A stretch of 64,000 nucleotides of DNA. It comes from CALCLY01 sp900552775 (lineage in GTDB: Bacteria > Bacillota > Clostridia > UMGS1883 > UMGS1540). The translations under genes were made by a program, and so were the position numbers. Below, one piece after another: positions 41,957 through 51,223 of the stretch (position 1 is the stretch's first letter; the number at the start of each line of letters is the position of its first letter). The notes beneath the pieces were generated by a model. That model was not told the origin of the DNA. It saw only the letters and a program-made list of their open reading frames with translations, and searched no databases. Where the stretch lies: positions 1-64,000 of the forward strand of contig CALCLY010000012.1 in NCBI GenBank assembly GCA_937966555.1, written 5' to 3'.

Positions 41957-43063
41957 ATGAAATACAGAAAATTCGGAAATTTTGCATCGGTTTCACCGCT
42001 TGGATTCGGAACAATGAGGCTGCCTCAAAAAGACAGCAAAGTTGACAGAGAAAAAACCGCGGAACTTTTGCACACCGCAATAGACGGCGGCGTAAACTAT
42101 ATTGACACGGCTTATTTATATCACAGCGGTGAAAGTGAAGAGGCGGTCGGTGAAGCACTTTCAAACGGTTACAGAGAAAAAACAATGCTCGCCACAAAGT
42201 CACCGCTTTCGTGTATAAAGACGGCTGACGATTTTGACAGAATTTTTGATATTCAGATGAAAAGACTTAAAACAGATTATCTCGATTGTTATTTGCTTCA
42301 TGCGGTGAGCGGAGAAAGATGGGAATACACTGTAAAGCCTTTGGGACTTATTAAAAAAATGCAGAAACTTCGCAGTGAAGGCATCGTCAAACATATAGGT
42401 TTTTCGTTTCACGGGTCTCTTAAAGATTTTAAACGCGTTGCGGACGAATATGAGGGCTGCGAGTTTTGCCAGATACAGCTGAATTATATAGACGTAAACA
42501 ACCAGGCAGGACTTGAAGGTCTTTACTATGCGGAGCAAAAGGGATTGGGTGTAATTATTATGGAACCCCTACTGGGAGGCAAGCTTGCCAATCTGCATGA
42601 AAGCGTCAGAGCAGCTTTAAATACAGATAAAACGGACGTTGAAGCCGCATTTGATTTTCTTTGGGATAAAAAAGAGGTTTCCATGCTTTTAAGCGGCATG
42701 AACAGTATGCAGCAGCTGGAAGATAATTTGACATATGCGGAAAGAAGCAGCATAGGTATGCTTTCGGGAAAAGAAAAAAATGGGTATATTGCCGCAAAAG
42801 AAGCATATGATAACAGAAGCAGTCTTGCCTGTACGGGGTGCAGGTACTGTATGCCGTGCCCTGCCGGAATAGATATTCCGGGACTTTTTAAAACGGTTAA
42901 CGAAGGTCTTGACAAAACATATTTTGCGGCGCTTGACGATTATAAAAAAATCCCGGTTCGCGCCGACTCATGTAAAAAATGCGGTGCATGCGAGAAAAAA
43001 TGTCCTCAGGGTCTGCCGGTGAGGGCAATTATGAAGGAAATCAATGAAAAATTCGGCGATTAG
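41957..43063 (+). CDS. Aldo/keto reductase with C-terminal ferredoxin-like domain
   Basis: A 368-aa oxidoreductase. The AKR barrel (1-~270) has YRKFGNFASVSPLGFGTMRL, the Asp-Tyr of the catalytic tetrad in GVNYIDTAYLYHSGESE, the Lys in MLATKSPL and the His in CYLLHAV. The C-terminal ~80 residues bind two iron-sulfur clusters (CTGCRYCMPCPAGIDIP and CKKCGACEKKCPQGLP). This group is widespread in anaerobes; substrates are unknown. ATG 41957 has GGAG 6-10 bases upstream. It appears monocistronic or first in a short run with mecA. Confidence 0.9.
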   Translation: MKYRKFGNFASVSPLGFGTMRLPQKDSKVDREKTAELLHTAIDGGVNYIDTAYLYHSGESEEAVGEALSNGYREKTMLATKSPLSCIKTADDFDRIFDIQMKRLKTDYLDCYLLHAVSGERWEYTVKPLGLIKKMQKLRSEGIVKHIGFSFHGSLKDFKRVADEYEGCEFCQIQLNYIDVNNQAGLEGLYYAEQKGLGVIIMEPLLGGKLANLHESVRAALNTDKTDVEAAFDFLWDKKEVSMLLSGMNSMQQLEDNLTYAERSSIGMLSGKEKNGYIAAKEAYDNRSSLACTGCRYCMPCPAGIDIPGLFKTVNEGLDKTYFAALDDYKKIPVRADSCKKCGACEKKCPQGLPVRAIMKEINEKFGD

Positions 43064-43110
43064 ACGAATGTTCGGCGTTTTTAAAACGTGATTCGGCTAT
43101 GGAGAATATT

Positions 43111-43677
43111 ATGAAAGTAGAAAGAATTTCAGCTAATAAAATAAAAGTTACCGTAACAATTGAAGATCTGGATCGCTGGGGTGTTAATCCCGAAATGTTT
43201 GCAGAGGATTGCGAAGAAACAAGAGAGCTTTTCAGAACGCTTATACGCCGTGCAGAATATGAAACGGGTTTTTACGTTGAAAATTCACGTGTGATGGTTG
43301 AAGCTATTCCGCATAAATATGACGGACTTACGGTTTATGTTACAAAGCTTGATCCCTCTGCGCCGACTCGCAGCTTAGGTAAATTTAAGCTTCGCGCAAA
43401 ACCGATTGACAGCAAGAAAAACTATGAAATGATTCATTGCTTTGATGAACTTGAAGATCTGTGTGCCTTTGCAAAGCAGCGCAGCGCTTTGGTGGAGTCG
43501 GATCTGTATATGCTTGACGGGAAATATTACATTATATTCAAAAGACCGCCGCTTGACATAAAAATACTTGAATATGCAGGCTATGTGCCGGAAATTTCGC
43601 CTGCGTATCTCAGAGAATACGGCAAAGAAATAGCAAAAGGTAACGCTTTCGGCGTTATAAATAAATATTTTAAGTAG
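43111..43677 (+). CDS. mecA: MecA-like adaptor protein
   Basis: A 188-aa adaptor that in Firmicutes delivers substrates to the ClpCP protease. The start MKVERISANKIKVTVTIEDL, with DRWGVNPEMFAEDCEET, is the N-terminal substrate-binding domain; a short linker (about 70-95) leads to the ClpC-binding C-terminal domain (FDELEDLCAFAKQRSAL, SDLYMLDGKYYIIFKRP). The family is involved in competence, sporulation and stress proteolysis. ATG 43111 has a GGAG site. The zinc-ribbon gene follows after 11 bases. Confidence 0.92.
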   Translation: MKVERISANKIKVTVTIEDLDRWGVNPEMFAEDCEETRELFRTLIRRAEYETGFYVENSRVMVEAIPHKYDGLTVYVTKLDPSAPTRSLGKFKLRAKPIDSKKNYEMIHCFDELEDLCAFAKQRSALVESDLYMLDGKYYIIFKRPPLDIKILEYAGYVPEISPAYLREYGKEIAKGNAFGVINKYFK

Positions 43678-43688
43678 GAGGAAGAAAA

Positions 43689-44051
43689 ATGGCTGTATTT
43701 GACAACATTAAAGAAACAATCAGTAATGCGGCAAAGACCGCGGTAAACAAATCAAACGAGCTTGTGGAGGCTACAAAACTTAAGTTTGCAATATCCGATG
43801 CCGAAGGCGAAATAAAAAAGCTTTATGAAAAAATGGGAAAAGGAATTTATGATTCGTTTAAAAGCGGAGAAGAACCTTCGGAAGATTTAAAAGATACATG
43901 TGCACAGATAGACAAGCTTTATGAATCGCTCGATGAGCTCAAAGCAAAGCTTCGCGAGTATAAAAATGTTAAACTTTGCGCAAATTGCGGAGCCGAGATG
44001 GACGCGGACAGCGCTTTTTGCAGCAAATGCGGCGAAAAAGCGGACAAATAG
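43689..44051 (+). CDS. Zinc-ribbon protein with helical N-terminus, function unknown
   Basis: A 120-aa protein. Residues 1-95 are amphipathic helices (FDNIKETISNAAKTAVNKSN, then EIKKLYEKMGKGIYDSFKSG) of the kind found in small envelope or phage-shock-like proteins. The C-terminus is a zinc ribbon, CANCGAEMDADSAFCSKCGE, with the four Cys of C-x2-C-x10-C-x2-C. ATG follows AGGAGG. It is probably cotranscribed with mecA, but nothing shows its job. Confidence 0.8.
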   Translation: MAVFDNIKETISNAAKTAVNKSNELVEATKLKFAISDAEGEIKKLYEKMGKGIYDSFKSGEEPSEDLKDTCAQIDKLYESLDELKAKLREYKNVKLCANCGAEMDADSAFCSKCGEKADK

Positions 44052-44126
44052 AGAAAAGCTTGGGGTGCGGCAATTGATTTTCATTTTGTTGCACCTCTGT
44101 TCTTTTGCGGAAATGACGGTGAAACA

Positions 44127-46025
44127 ATGAAAAAGACAATAGGTATTTTTGCGCATGTTGACGCCGGTAAAACAACGCTTTCAGAGTATTTTCTGTATAA
44201 ATCTAAGGCTGTACGTACTCTTGGCAGCGTCAATAGCGGTACGGCTTTGCTCGACAGCGGCGAAGAAGAAAAACGCAGAGGTATTACAATTTATTCTTCA
44301 TCGGCGGCTTTTGAATACGGAGGTAATACATATTATCTTGTTGATACTCCGGGACATGAGGATTTCTCGCCGGAGGCAGAGCGTGCTTTGACAGTTATCG
44401 ACTATGCCGTGCTTATGGTTTCGGCTGCCGACGGTGTTACGGGATATACGGCGGCGCTGTGGCACCTTCTGGAAAAGGCAGAAATCCCCGTATTTATTTT
44501 TGTAAATAAAACCGATTTGGCAGGGGCGGACGTTAATGCCATTTTGAAGGAACTTCGTGATAAGCTTGGAAATGTGATAGATTTTTCACATGACAGCAGC
44601 GAAGATATTGCACTTTCCGATGAAAAGCTTATGGAATACTTTTTGGAAAGTCCTTCTGATATTCGTTTTTCAAAAGAAACGGCAAAGCTTGTAAAGGAAA
44701 GAAAGATTTTTCCGTGTATGAGCGGTTCTGCAATTAATTCGGAAGGAACAGAGGAGTTTTTAAATCTTCTGGACAGACTTTCGTATACGTATTTTGATGA
44801 GAACAAAGAATTTTCGGCGAGAGTATTTAAAGTTTTAAGAGACGGCGGAACAAGAATTTGTTTTCTGCGTATTTTAAGCGGAAAACTTCATGTTAAAGAC
44901 AAATTTGAATTTGACGGTGAGACTGAAAAAATAAATGAAATAAGGATATACAAAGGCGATAAATACGTTAATACAAACGAAGCTGCGGCAGGAGAACTCT
45001 GTGCTGTATGCGGATTAAGAACCGTTAAAGCCGGAGATGTTATAGGTTGCACCGCCGAAAAGAAAATTTCTCATACCGATGCCGCTCTCATGTGTTCCGT
45101 AACCGGAAATCTGCCGGCGCGTGAGCTTTATGATATTTTCAAAATACTCGAAGATGAGGAGCCGACGCTTAACGTTTCTTTTAATGCAGAGCTTTCGGAA
45201 ATATGGCTTCACACAATGGGAGAAATTCAGCTTGAAGTGCTTGCTGCGGAAGTGAAACGCCGTTTCGGAACGGAAGTATCTTTCGGTGAGTGTAAAATAA
45301 TGTATCGGGAAACAATAAAAAATGAAGTGATATGTTCGGGGCACTTTGAACCGCTGCGCCACTATGCCGAAGTACTTTTAAAGCTCTCTCCGGCCCCGCG
45401 CGGGAGCGGAATTTTATTTGAAAGCGCCGTTGGTGTTGACGGACTTCAGAAAAACTATCAGAATCTCATAAAGACGCATGTTTTTGAAAAGGTACATAAA
45501 GGTGTTCTTTGCGGTGCGCCGCTTACGGACATTAAAATAACACTCCTTGCGGGTGCGGCACATGAGAAGCATACTTCGGGAGGAGATTTTCGTGAAGCTG
45601 TATACAGGGCAATACGCCAAGGTGTCTTTAAAGCCGAGTCTGTGCTTTTGGAGCCGTTTTATGAATTTGAAATTATAGCTCCGCATGATATGTGCGGAAG
45701 AATTCTTGCGGATATGGAAATGATGCATGCTGACACATTGCCGCCGCAAAATCTTGCAAATGCAGTTAAAATATGCGGCAAAGTACCCGTTTTTTCGGCT
45801 TCGGGGTACGCGTCTCAGCTTAAAATTTTCTCAGGCGGAAAAGCTGCGGCATCATTTCGTGTTTCAGGCTATGATGAGTGCCGCAATACAGATGAAATTA
45901 TAGAAAAAACAGGTTATAACAGCAGTGCGGATATTGAAAATACAGCGGATTCCGTTTTTGTAAGTCATGGCACAACTTTTGTTGTACCGTGGGATAAAGC
46001 GGACGAATATATGCATTTGCTTTAA
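44127..46025 (+). CDS. TetM/TetO-like translational GTPase (ribosomal-protection family)
   Basis: A 632-aa EF-G-like GTPase. G1 is GIFAHVDAGKTTLSEYFLY (6-24), then RRGITIYSSSAAFEYGG (switch I), DTPGHEDFS (G3) and NKTDLAGA (G4). Domains II-V follow, with GEIQLEVLAAEVKRRFG and HFEPLRHYAEVLLKL. The order and length match ribosomal-protection proteins such as TetM (about 640 aa). However, the protein is diverged, has native-looking codon use and sits in a housekeeping context. It may be a chromosomal homologue that aids translation rather than an acquired resistance gene. The ribosome-binding site is weak. Confidence 0.85.
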   Translation: MKKTIGIFAHVDAGKTTLSEYFLYKSKAVRTLGSVNSGTALLDSGEEEKRRGITIYSSSAAFEYGGNTYYLVDTPGHEDFSPEAERALTVIDYAVLMVSAADGVTGYTAALWHLLEKAEIPVFIFVNKTDLAGADVNAILKELRDKLGNVIDFSHDSSEDIALSDEKLMEYFLESPSDIRFSKETAKLVKERKIFPCMSGSAINSEGTEEFLNLLDRLSYTYFDENKEFSARVFKVLRDGGTRICFLRILSGKLHVKDKFEFDGETEKINEIRIYKGDKYVNTNEAAAGELCAVCGLRTVKAGDVIGCTAEKKISHTDAALMCSVTGNLPARELYDIFKILEDEEPTLNVSFNAELSEIWLHTMGEIQLEVLAAEVKRRFGTEVSFGECKIMYRETIKNEVICSGHFEPLRHYAEVLLKLSPAPRGSGILFESAVGVDGLQKNYQNLIKTHVFEKVHKGVLCGAPLTDIKITLLAGAAHEKHTSGGDFREAVYRAIRQGVFKAESVLLEPFYEFEIIAPHDMCGRILADMEMMHADTLPPQNLANAVKICGKVPVFSASGYASQLKIFSGGKAAASFRVSGYDECRNTDEIIEKTGYNSSADIENTADSVFVSHGTTFVVPWDKADEYMHLL

Positions 46026-46122
46026 ATAATATTTTTTGCAAATTAGTTAATATAATTGATGATATAAATTGCCGATGGTATTAGAATTATCATATATTAT
46101 TGATATTGAAAGGATTGATTTT

Positions 46123-47163
46123 ATGGACAAATTACGTTTTGGTGTTATAGGACTCAGAAACTTCGGGAGAGGCGCACATATAAAGGGAATAGAGGCAAAT
46201 GACAATGCAGAACTTGTTGCCGTTTGCGATGTTTTGGCGGATTTGGCAGAGCAGACGGGAAAAGAACACGGAGTTGACTTTTATACGGATTACAAAGAGC
46301 TTTTGAAAAGAGACGATATAGATGCCGTGACTGTTGCAACGCCCGATCAGGTGCATGAGGAAATAACTGTTGCTGCGCTTCGCGCCGGAAAACATGTTTT
46401 GTGCGAAAAACCTATGGCGCTTTCGGTTGAAAAATGCATTAATATGATAAAGGCTTCAAAAGAAAGCGGAAAGAAACTGATGGTTGGGCAGATTTGCAGA
46501 TACGCACCCGGATTTGTACTTGCAAAAAAACTTGTCGAAGACGGACAAATAGGTGAGCTTTATTTTGTGGAAAGTGAGTATGCGCATGACTATTCAAAGC
46601 TGACGGATGCAACATGGAGATTTGATCCGAAAAGCCCGAGAGAACCTGTTACGGGCGGAGGGTGTCATGCTGTGGATTTGCTGCGCTGGATTGCAGGTAA
46701 TCCAACCGAAACCTTCTCATACAGTAATCATAAAGTGCTTAAAAGCTGGCCCGTAAACGATGCTACAATTGCTGTTTTAAAATTTCCGAATGATGTTATC
46801 GGAAAAGTGTATACTTCGATAGGCTGCCGCAGAAATTACACAATGCGCACCGTACTTTACGGAACACACGGCACGATAATTGTTGACAATAAAACCCCCT
46901 GGCTTTCCCTGTACAGGGAAAAAACCGGAGAAGATGAATTCTTTTACGGAAAAGATTCTATGACAATAGAAGAGAAAATACCGATTTCCATTGAAAGTCA
47001 CAATGTTGTTTCGGAAATTGCCGATTTCTGCCGTGAGGTTTTGGGGGATTTGCCGATAACCACAGATGGTGTTGAAGGGGCTTCAACGGTTGCGGTGTGC
47101 GAAGCTATAGTCAAATCCTCTCAATCGGGCAACAGAGAGATTATTAAGTATAATTTTGCTTGA
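46123..47163 (+). CDS. Gfo/Idh/MocA-family NAD-dependent oxidoreductase
   Basis: A 346-aa sugar/polyol dehydrogenase. The Rossmann domain has FGVIGLRNFGRGAHIKGI and AVCDVLADLAEQ; the family signature CEKPMALS follows near residue 95. The C-terminal domain carries the catalytic-region HAVDLLRWI. Members oxidise or reduce sugars, inositols and related polyols; the substrate is unknown. ATG 46123 has AAAGGA about 9 bases upstream. The AraC gene 44 bases downstream is probably on the same transcript. It shares an upstream GTTAATATAATTG element with the glycyl radical enzyme operon. Confidence 0.88.
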   Translation: MDKLRFGVIGLRNFGRGAHIKGIEANDNAELVAVCDVLADLAEQTGKEHGVDFYTDYKELLKRDDIDAVTVATPDQVHEEITVAALRAGKHVLCEKPMALSVEKCINMIKASKESGKKLMVGQICRYAPGFVLAKKLVEDGQIGELYFVESEYAHDYSKLTDATWRFDPKSPREPVTGGGCHAVDLLRWIAGNPTETFSYSNHKVLKSWPVNDATIAVLKFPNDVIGKVYTSIGCRRNYTMRTVLYGTHGTIIVDNKTPWLSLYREKTGEDEFFYGKDSMTIEEKIPISIESHNVVSEIADFCREVLGDLPITTDGVEGASTVAVCEAIVKSSQSGNREIIKYNFA

Positions 47164-47207
47164 TTTAAGGCGCTATGTATGATAAAATGTTTTCGGGGTG
47201 AGTTTAT

Positions 47208-48083
47208 TTGATAAAAATTGAAGCCAATGCTTTTTCCCGAAGCAATGAATTTCTTATGCGCTTTCACAGCTGCGAACTTACCGAAGGTGAGCGTGCTTAC
47301 GAAAATCACAGGCATATAACGGAGCTGGAGTTTTCCGTGTTTATAAAAGGTGAAGGTGTATACAGAATAAGCGATGTTGATTACGAAATAAAACCTGGTG
47401 ATATATTCTTTGTTCGTAACAATGAACGTCACAGTATAATAAAAATCAAGTCCGGTATAGAGTATTACAATTTTAAATTCGAGCCGCGTTTTATTTGGGA
47501 AGAAACGCCGAACAATGATGGAAACGCCTATTTGCGGTTTATTTCGGGACAGCACGGCGCTTTAAAACACAGATATGCGGCTGATGAAGAAATTACAAAA
47601 AGGCTTTCGGGCTTTTTTGAGGATATTAAACGCGAATGCCGGGAGCAGAAAGACAATTACTTAAGCTATCTGCGTGCGCTCACAACAATTATTTTTGTTG
47701 AATTGTCCAGAGAAACAAGTTCATGTGAAAACAAACGCATTGTCGAAAAAAATCTGGATATTTCAATTATATCCAAGTCTATTGACTACATAAATACTCA
47801 TATTACGGAAGAACTCTCGCTTAACGATATTGCCGGAAAAGCGAATCTGAGCCCCAATTATTACTGTAATGTGTTTAAAAAGCTGTATGGCATAACTCTG
47901 TGGGAGTATATAACGGCAAAACGGGTTGAGCTTGCCATCTGCTGTCTTAAGGATTTTAAGGGGACGATACTTGATCTTGCTTTGTCGTGCGGCTTTAACA
48001 ACACGGCAAATTTTAACCGCGTTTTTAAAAAGCAAACAGGAATTACACCGAGTCAAATGAAAAAGAGACTGAGTGTTAAATAG
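47208..48083 (+). CDS. AraC-family transcriptional regulator
   Basis: A 291-aa regulator. Residues 20-90 form a cupin sensor (RAYENHRHITELEFSVFIKG, PGDIFFVRNNERHS). The C-terminal helix-turn-helix pair (LNDIAGKANLSPNYYCNVFK and ILDLALSCGFNNTANFNRVF, then KKQTGITPSQMK) is intact. TTG 47208 is used; a GGTGAG lies about 7 bases upstream. It follows the Gfo/Idh gene and converges with the next AraC gene at a shared hairpin. Confidence 0.9.
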   Translation: MIKIEANAFSRSNEFLMRFHSCELTEGERAYENHRHITELEFSVFIKGEGVYRISDVDYEIKPGDIFFVRNNERHSIIKIKSGIEYYNFKFEPRFIWEETPNNDGNAYLRFISGQHGALKHRYAADEEITKRLSGFFEDIKRECREQKDNYLSYLRALTTIIFVELSRETSSCENKRIVEKNLDISIISKSIDYINTHITEELSLNDIAGKANLSPNYYCNVFKKLYGITLWEYITAKRVELAICCLKDFKGTILDLALSCGFNNTANFNRVFKKQTGITPSQMKKRLSVK

Positions 48084-48100
48084 TTTGAAAATCTGAAGAA

Positions 48101-48142
48101 AATCCCCGCAAAGATCATATTTTTAAAAGCTTTGCGGGGATT
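48101..48142. terminator. Bidirectional terminator-like hairpin between convergent araC genes
   Basis: A perfect 13-bp stem AATCCCCGCAAAG / CTTTGCGGGGATT with a 16-base loop (48101-48113 and 48130-48142). It covers the stop of the minus-strand gene. No long T-run follows on either side, so efficiency is uncertain. Confidence 0.65.
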
Positions 48143-49001
48143 ATACCGTTTTAGAATTCATTTTTTTGTATTCTTTTATGTTCATGCCTTTGTACTTTTT
48201 GAAAAGCCGGCATAAATACTTTTCATCGCTTACGGAAAGCAGCGAGGAAAGCTCGGCGGCGGTTCCGCCGACAGTATCTAAAATTTCACATGCCGCGTCA
48301 ATTTTTGTTCTATTGATATAATCAACAATTGTGTGTGACGTTACATCTTTGAAAATTCTGCTTAAATGTCCGCGGCTCAAAGAAAGTTTATTTGCAATAT
48401 CTTCAATATATATTTTTTCATAAATGTGTTCGCTTATGTATTCCCGAGCTTTTGTACAGTATAAATAGTCGCTGTGAGCGTGAGAAGCGGTTTCTTGCAG
48501 CAGAGATGAGAGCGTATCGTCTGTAACAAGCGTAAAAAGCTCTAAAAGTTTTGAATAAACTGCGGTTTTGTATCTTTCGGCAAGCTGCATTTGTATTATA
48601 TCCAAAATAAGTTCTTTTGCTTTAAGCGAGGTTTTCGGCAAAAAAGTACATTCTCTTGCCGCGAAAAATAAATTGCTTGAAGAGTATTCCGCTTTTATAT
48701 CATGAAAAAGCTTTTCGGGAGATATTCTTTCACACTTTTCGCAGCTTATGCAAACCGTATAATGGCGGTGATGCGCTCCGCGGCTGACGCCGTGCACATC
48801 TTTTGAGTAAACTGCCGTGTTTAAAGTGCCCTCGTGCATTGTTTGACCGTTTGAGAAGTACAGTGTTCCCGTATCGATATAGGTAAGCTCTATTCTGTTT
48901 TCAGATGTTTTTTTGAAGGACATGTCATAACACTTGGTTTCGTATTTATGTGCAAAAAGTATTTCAGGAATGTTTTTAAAAGTTATTTTATAATAATTCA
49001 T
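48141..49001 (-). CDS. AraC-family regulator, divergent from the glycyl radical enzyme operon
   Basis: A 286-aa regulator. The N-terminal sensor (about 1-110) is not a clear cupin; it contains paired motifs HRHYTVCISCEKCERIS. The C-terminal ~100 residues are a double helix-turn-helix (IEDIANKLSLSRGHLSRIFK, then TAAELSSLLSVSDEKYLCRL, FKKYKGMNIKEYKK). ATG 49001 follows AAAGGAG by 6 bases. It shares a ~100-bp intergenic region with the glycyl radical enzyme gene, whose promoter has no good -35, typical of an AraC-activated operon. It is the best candidate activator. Confidence 0.88.
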   Translation of the reverse strand: MNYYKITFKNIPEILFAHKYETKCYDMSFKKTSENRIELTYIDTGTLYFSNGQTMHEGTLNTAVYSKDVHGVSRGAHHRHYTVCISCEKCERISPEKLFHDIKAEYSSSNLFFAARECTFLPKTSLKAKELILDIIQMQLAERYKTAVYSKLLELFTLVTDDTLSSLLQETASHAHSDYLYCTKAREYISEHIYEKIYIEDIANKLSLSRGHLSRIFKDVTSHTIVDYINRTKIDAACEILDTVGGTAAELSSLLSVSDEKYLCRLFKKYKGMNIKEYKKMNSKTV

Positions 49002-49020
49002 AAGCAACTCCTTTATGAAA

Positions 49021-49049
49021 AGTATATCACAATATTACACCTTTGTCAA
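49021..49049 (-). promoter_or_regulatory. Promoter of the divergent araC gene
   Basis: Minus strand: TTGACA (49044-49049), 17-bp spacer, TATACT (49021-49026). Eleven of twelve positions match. Confidence 0.85.
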
Positions 49050-49079
49050 CATTGTGGGTGTTATGAAGAGTTGTTTTTT

Positions 49080-49092
49080 GTTAATATAATTG
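49080..49092 (+). promoter_or_regulatory. GTTAATATAATTG element, probable -10 of the glycyl radical enzyme operon
   Basis: TATAAT (49084-49089) without a recognisable -35 at 16-18 bp. The same 13 bases occur at 46046-46058 ahead of the Gfo/Idh gene. Lack of a -35 suggests an activator-dependent promoter. Confidence 0.45.
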
Positions 49093-49105
49093 CGAGGTGA
49101 AAAAT

Positions 49106-51223
49106 ATGCGGAATCTCGAGCTTTTAAAAAATGAGGTAGACACAGGAAATTATGAAGGTTTAAAGAATATAAGGAATATTATTCTTTATAAAGGATATAA
49201 AAAACAGTACAATAATTCACGTATAAAAGCAAAGGCGTTGGCAAAAAAAGACCTTTTTTCTTCAATGCCTAAAAAAGTATACCGGAATGATTTGATATTG
49301 GGTTCCATTGCCGGTTTGTTTTCGGAAAAAGTAAATGATAAGGAACTTTCTTTTGCCGATGAAGTATGTGAAAGTTACGGGGTAAATACATTTTTGACAA
49401 ATGCAGATCACTTTACGCCGGATTTTGAATATTTTCTTCAAAAAGGAATCGGCGGTGTTTTGCTTGATATAAAAAACTCAATGGAAAAGCATAAGTGTGA
49501 TAGTGATAAACTTGAATTTCTCGATTGCTGCAAAATAACTCTTGAGGGTCTTTCGGCGATGATTTCAGGATATGCCGATGAGGCTTTCAAACTCGGAAAA
49601 TTTGAAGAAGGAAAAATCTGCCGTAAAATTTCAAAGGATGCTCCGGAAAGTTTCAGAGAAGCACTTCAGCTTGTATGGCTTACAGAGGAAAGTTTTTTTG
49701 CGGAAGGAAGATACGCCATGGCACTTGGTCGTATGGATACGTACTTATATCCGTATTATGAAAAAGATATAAAAAGCGGCTCTTTGGCGCCGGGATTTGC
49801 AGAGGAACTCTTGGCATGTACTTTTTTAAAAATTGATGAACACAGGCTTTTTGCAAATGATGAAGAAGTCGTAAATATATGTATAGGCGGTGAAAAACGA
49901 GAAGGAGGCAGAGCTGAAAACGAGCTGTCATATTTAATACTGAATGCGGTAAAAAGATGTGCGGTGAGCGGACCGAATCTTTCCGCAAGAGTAAGCCCGA
50001 GGGATTCGGATAAGTTTTTTGACGCCTGCCTTGATGTTATAGGAAGCGGTATAGGATATCCTGCACTCATAAATGATGAAGTTAATATTCCGGCGCTGCA
50101 AAAGTACGGCTATTCGCTTGAAGACTGCAGAGATTACAGTATGGTAGGCTGCATAGAAAGTTTTATAAGCGGCAAGCAGCCGTCATGGTCTGACGGGAGA
50201 TTTAACATACCGCTCTTTGTTGAATACGCGTTAAATTCCGGAAGAAGTTTTGTGACTGATGCGCGTTTGGGATTCAAAACAGCCGATACCGAGTCGATAG
50301 ATACGATGGAAAAATTTCTTGAGAGTGTGAAAACTCAGCTTAAATTCGGTGCGGATGAATATGCTGCTTTATTTAATAACAGAAACAATATGTATAATCC
50401 GAGAGCATTTTCACAGCCGTATCTTTCCTGTTTTTGCAGAAGCTGTATTGAAAGAGGAACCGATATACGCGAGGGCGGTGCGGTCTATAAGTCGGTGCAC
50501 GGAGTAGGACTTACGGGCATGGCAACTGCGGCAGACAGCCTTGCGGCTATAGAAGAAGTTGTGTTTAATAAGAATTACTTAACTCTTTCCGAATTGAGAG
50601 ATATATTAAAAAATAACTTTGAAGGGAGAAAAGATGTTAAAGCCATGCTTATATCCGCTCCGAAGTACGGAAACAATTCGGAACTTGCAGATAAATATGC
50701 CGTATATCTTCTTGATCTTATGTCGGAACTATTTAAAGACAAAAAAACTCGTGACGGCGGCAGGTTCTATCTGGCAATGGCGTCTAATGTGCAAAACATA
50801 TCGGCAGGACAAGAGGTCGGAGCATCTGCGGACGGAAGGGAAAGTCAAAAGGCGTTAAGCGATGCCGCGTCGCCGATGCGCGGACGTGATGTACGCGGTC
50901 TTACGGCACTTATTCATTCCGTTACAAAACTTGATTATAAAAAGTGTGCCTGCGGAACCGTTATTAATCTTAAATTTACAGAGAATTTTTTCAAAGAGAA
51001 AAGCAAGCGAGATAAACTCCGCGAGGCATTAAGAGTTTATTTTGAACGCGGCGGACAGGAATTTCAGATAAACTGCGTCTCGCGCCGAAAACTTAGAGAC
51101 GCTATGGAACACCCGGAAAACTATGAGGATCTGGTTGTGCGCGTCTCGGGTTTCAGCGCGTTTTACACGCGGCTTGATCGCGCGGTTCAGCTTGATATTC
51201 TGGAAAGGACCGAACATGAATAA
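49106..51223 (+). CDS. Glycyl radical enzyme of unknown substrate (PFL-like superfamily)
   Basis: A 705-aa glycyl radical enzyme. The radical loop near the C-terminus reads LVVRVSGFSAFYTRLDRAV with the radical Gly at about residue 682. The thiyl Cys is in YSMVGCIESF at about 349, followed by Glu at 351. The G-C-I/V-E motif marks dehydratase/lyase-type members (diol and hydroxyproline dehydratases, C-N and C-S lyases) and excludes pyruvate formate-lyase, which has two adjacent Cys. It is shorter than most (about 780-850 aa). ATG 49106 has GAGGTG upstream. Its end overlaps the activase by 8 bases. Active-site positions differ enough from the classes I know that I cannot name the substrate. Confidence 0.9.
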   Translation: MRNLELLKNEVDTGNYEGLKNIRNIILYKGYKKQYNNSRIKAKALAKKDLFSSMPKKVYRNDLILGSIAGLFSEKVNDKELSFADEVCESYGVNTFLTNADHFTPDFEYFLQKGIGGVLLDIKNSMEKHKCDSDKLEFLDCCKITLEGLSAMISGYADEAFKLGKFEEGKICRKISKDAPESFREALQLVWLTEESFFAEGRYAMALGRMDTYLYPYYEKDIKSGSLAPGFAEELLACTFLKIDEHRLFANDEEVVNICIGGEKREGGRAENELSYLILNAVKRCAVSGPNLSARVSPRDSDKFFDACLDVIGSGIGYPALINDEVNIPALQKYGYSLEDCRDYSMVGCIESFISGKQPSWSDGRFNIPLFVEYALNSGRSFVTDARLGFKTADTESIDTMEKFLESVKTQLKFGADEYAALFNNRNNMYNPRAFSQPYLSCFCRSCIERGTDIREGGAVYKSVHGVGLTGMATAADSLAAIEEVVFNKNYLTLSELRDILKNNFEGRKDVKAMLISAPKYGNNSELADKYAVYLLDLMSELFKDKKTRDGGRFYLAMASNVQNISAGQEVGASADGRESQKALSDAASPMRGRDVRGLTALIHSVTKLDYKKCACGTVINLKFTENFFKEKSKRDKLREALRVYFERGGQEFQINCVSRRKLRDAMEHPENYEDLVVRVSGFSAFYTRLDRAVQLDILERTEHE

